Shown: in pieces, positions 7,448 to 8,654 of the stretch
Position numbering within the stretch: the stretch's first letter is position 1
How the letters are laid out: every line of letters begins with the position of its first letter
Source: DAIODI01 sp036746875
GTDB lineage: Bacteria > Pseudomonadota > Alphaproteobacteria > Rhizobiales > Aestuariivirgaceae
Assembly (NCBI GenBank): GCA_036746875.1
Contig: DAIODI010000128.1
Location: forward strand, 1-8,654
Direction: 5' to 3'
Length of the DNA stretch: 8,654 nt
Translations under genes and position numbers: made by a program
Notes under the pieces: model-generated
The model's input: only the letters and a program-made list of their open reading frames with translations
Told to the model about the DNA's origin: nothing
The model's database searches: none

Positions 7448-7462
7448 TAACGCCTCGTTAAC
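7447..7462. promoter_or_regulatory. CtrA-type binding site (TTAA-N7-TTAAC)
   Basis: TTAA at 7447-7450, seven bases, then TTAAC at 7458-7462 is a full match to the CtrA consensus of Caulobacter and rhizobia. It appears as two GTTAAC direct repeats 11 bp apart, in DNA that is otherwise very GC-rich. It lies between the two NrdR boxes, about 45-60 bp upstream of the predicted start, where an activator could contact polymerase or a repressor could block it. Its first base is shared with NrdR box 1. Confidence 0.55.
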
Positions 7463-7478
7463 ACACTAGGTATTGACG
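7463..7478. promoter_or_regulatory. NrdR box 2 (degenerate, overlapping the -35)
   Basis: ACACTAGGTATTGACG at 7463-7478 starts exactly 31 bp after box 1 and matches the consensus ACACWATATWTWGTGT at 11 of 16 positions. The left half is intact and the right half is degenerate because it doubles as the -35 TTGACG. NrdR box pairs are usually three helical turns apart, which 31 bp gives. Taken alone it would be weak; the spacing supports it. Confidence 0.5.
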
Positions 7479-7500
7479 TCCGTTGTCCAAGTGCTACTCT
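7473..7500 (+). promoter_or_regulatory. nrdJ promoter (-35 and extended -10)
   Basis: TTGACG at 7473-7478 and TACTCT at 7495-7500 have a 16-bp spacer, with TG one base before the -10 (extended -10). The predicted start is near 7507, which leaves about 320 nt of leader before the nrdJ ATG. A further promoter inside the leader cannot be excluded. Confidence 0.55.
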
Positions 7501-7506
7501 TTGCCA

Positions 7507-7827
7507 CGAAGAACGGCCTTCCGAACTCCCTTTCGGGAAACAGGGGCCGGGTGGCCGGAACGGGCGGCGAAACCGCCAATCACAAAACAAGAAGTCGAGC
7601 CGGGGGCCGGGCGGCGGTAAGCGCGCACGGACCCGCAGGGAAGGCGTGTGCGTGGGTGGCGCGGAGCGCCGCCGGAGGGTTCAGCCGTCACATCCTCTCG
7701 CGCCGAACCGGGGCTGCGAGTGGAGGGACGGCGAAGATCGCCGGCGTCGGTGCGCGCCCGGGTTGGGGCAGCGTTCGGATTCGCGCGGGGCGAACGGGCG
7801 CGACGATGGCAAGGGGCACGATAGGCG
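7507..7827 (+). promoter_or_regulatory. Long untranslated leader of nrdJ with several hairpins
   Basis: About 320 nt lie between the predicted start and the nrdJ ATG. I see no ATG on the + strand before 7806, and that one is out of frame with nrdJ. The 5' part can fold as a branched structure: TTCCG (7519-7523) with CGGAA (7556-7560), enclosing TCCC/GGGA (7527-7530, 7535-7538) and GGCC/GGCC (7545-7548, 7553-7556). Then come GGCGG/CCGCC with a CGAAA loop (7563-7577) and GGCGC/GCGCC (7658-7662, 7666-7670). Because the enzyme uses adenosylcobalamin I looked for a cobalamin riboswitch: the B12 box and the GCCACTG element are not recognisable. The leader may be a different cis-regulatory RNA or simply unstructured GC-rich DNA. 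Confidence 0.4.
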
Positions 7828-8654
7828 ATGCGAATCGAGCGGCGTTACACGACGGCTGGCGAAGGTCCCTACGCGGGAATCGCGTTCCGCGCGGCGGTCA
7901 GCGAGATCCGGAATCCAGACGGCTCGGTGGTGTTCCGCCAGGAGGGGATCGAGGTTCCGGCGGCGTGGAGCCAGGTCGCCGCCGACATCCTGGCGCAGAA
8001 GTATTTCCGCAAGGCCGGCGTGCCGGCGGCGCTGAAGCGCGTCGAGGAGGAGACCGTGCCGTCCTGGCTGTGGCGCTCCACACCTGACGAGGCGGCGCTC
8101 GCGGCGCTGCCGCCGGAGAAGCGCACCCGGTCCGAATCGTCGGCGAAGGAGGTGTTCCACCGCCTCGCCGGAACGTGGACCTACTGGGGCTGGAAGGGCG
8201 GCTACTTCGACGGCGAGGACGACGCCCGCGCCTTCTACGACGAGCACTGCGCGATGCTCGCCCGCCAGATCTGCGCGCCGAATTCGCCGCAGTGGTTCAA
8301 CACCGGCCTGCACTGGGCCTACGGCATCGACGGCCCCGGCCAGGGCCACTACTACGTCGATCACCGCACGGGCGAGCTGACGCAAAGCGCCTCCGCCTAC
8401 GAGCATCCGCAGCCGCACGCCTGCTTCATCCAGTCCATCGAGGACGATCTCGTGAACGAGAACGGCATCATGGATCTGTGGGTGCGCGAGGCGCGGCTGT
8501 TCAAGTACGGCTCCGGCACCGGCTCCAACTTCTCGAAGCTGCGCGGCGAGAACGAGCCGCTGTCGGGGGGCGGCAAGTCCTCCGGACTCATGAGCTTCCT
8601 CAAGCTCGGCGACCGGGCGGCCGGCGCCATCAAGTCGGGCGGCACCACGCGGCG
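7828..8654 (+). CDS. nrdJ: Adenosylcobalamin-dependent (class II) ribonucleotide reductase, N-terminal part
   Basis: NrdJ reduces ribonucleotides to deoxyribonucleotides using adenosylcobalamin to generate its radical, independent of oxygen. In several rhizobia it is the only reductase and is essential. The window holds 275 complete codons with no stop; the family is about 1200 residues, so the rest lies beyond the right edge. Rhizobial NrdJ features seen: the start MRIERRYTT, VPSWLWRS (78-84), WTYWGWKGGYF (117-127), APNSPQWFNTGLHWAYGIDG (150-169), PHACFIQS (196-203, where Cys199 is likely the first redox cysteine), FKYGSGTGSNFSKLRG (225-240, substrate site) and GGGKSSGLMSF (247-257). ATG 7828 gives the conserved N-terminus; AAGGGG at 7811-7816 is the nearest purine run, 11 nt away, so initiation may be modest. 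An out-of-frame ATG at 7806 could compete. Codon use matches the neighbours. Confidence 0.97.
   Translation, partial: MRIERRYTTAGEGPYAGIAFRAAVSEIRNPDGSVVFRQEGIEVPAAWSQVAADILAQKYFRKAGVPAALKRVEEETVPSWLWRSTPDEAALAALPPEKRTRSESSAKEVFHRLAGTWTYWGWKGGYFDGEDDARAFYDEHCAMLARQICAPNSPQWFNTGLHWAYGIDGPGQGHYYVDHRTGELTQSASAYEHPQPHACFIQSIEDDLVNENGIMDLWVREARLFKYGSGTGSNFSKLRGENEPLSGGGKSSGLMSFLKLGDRAAGAIKSGGTTR

Noticed and set aside
7401..7480. Replication origin, because of the DnaA box and the AT-richer stretch
   Set aside because: Only one DnaA box, no cluster, no origin-linked genes (dnaA, hemE, parAB), and the sites are well explained as nrdJ promoter elements.
7507..7827. Adenosylcobalamin riboswitch in the nrdJ leader
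   Set aside because: Expected from the biology, but neither the B12 box core (CAGGAGACC) nor GCCACTG is present. The leader is kept only as an unassigned candidate RNA.
7473..8087. 204-codon + strand frame covering the nrdJ leader and the start of nrdJ
   Set aside because: Begins with TTG inside the promoter, overlaps nrdJ out of frame, and resembles no family. It is a shadow.

Overview
The window is a GC-rich bacterial chromosome segment. Gene content and order point to an alphaproteobacterium, most likely Hyphomicrobiales (Rhizobiales). The pointers are an accBC pair behind aroQ, a DUF2155 protein, a bacterial homologue of the complex I subunit NDUFA12, an MlaD protein, a B12-dependent (class II) ribonucleotide reductase, and CtrA-, DnaA- and NrdR-type sites. 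This taxonomic call comes from family knowledge, not from a database search. I see no insertion sequence, phage gene, CRISPR array, tRNA or rRNA. The genes are mostly core housekeeping genes.

Layout. Bases 1-279 hold the 3' end of a + strand gene whose Pro/Glu/Ala-rich tail ends in GWWRR, like alphaproteobacterial RNase E; its frame is broken near base 85. Two GC hairpins follow. Next on the + strand come a secreted M48 metalloprotease with TPR-like repeats (423-1817), a periplasmic DsbA/ScsC-like thiol oxidoreductase (1916-2701), aroQ (2726-3163), accB (3193-3681), accC (3683-5023) and aat (5077-5727). From dsbA to accC the spacing is tight, so this is probably one transcript joining disulfide chemistry, the shikimate pathway and the first step of fatty acid synthesis.

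Convergent to these, on the - strand, lies a three-gene cluster transcribed from about 7300 down to 5770: an NDUFA12-family protein, MlaD, and a secreted DUF2155 protein. All three belong to the cell envelope or inner membrane.

The right end holds the N-terminal 275 codons of nrdJ, cut by the window edge. The NDUFA12-nrdJ intergenic region (7289-7827) is the most informative part. Within about 100 bp it carries a perfect DnaA box, an NrdR palindrome, a full CtrA site (TTAA-N7-TTAAC), a degenerate second NrdR box exactly 31 bp from the first, and a good -35/-10 pair overlapped by that second box. A roughly 320-nt leader without a canonical B12 box follows. I infer a promoter that combines dNTP-level sensing with cell-cycle control of DNA precursor supply.
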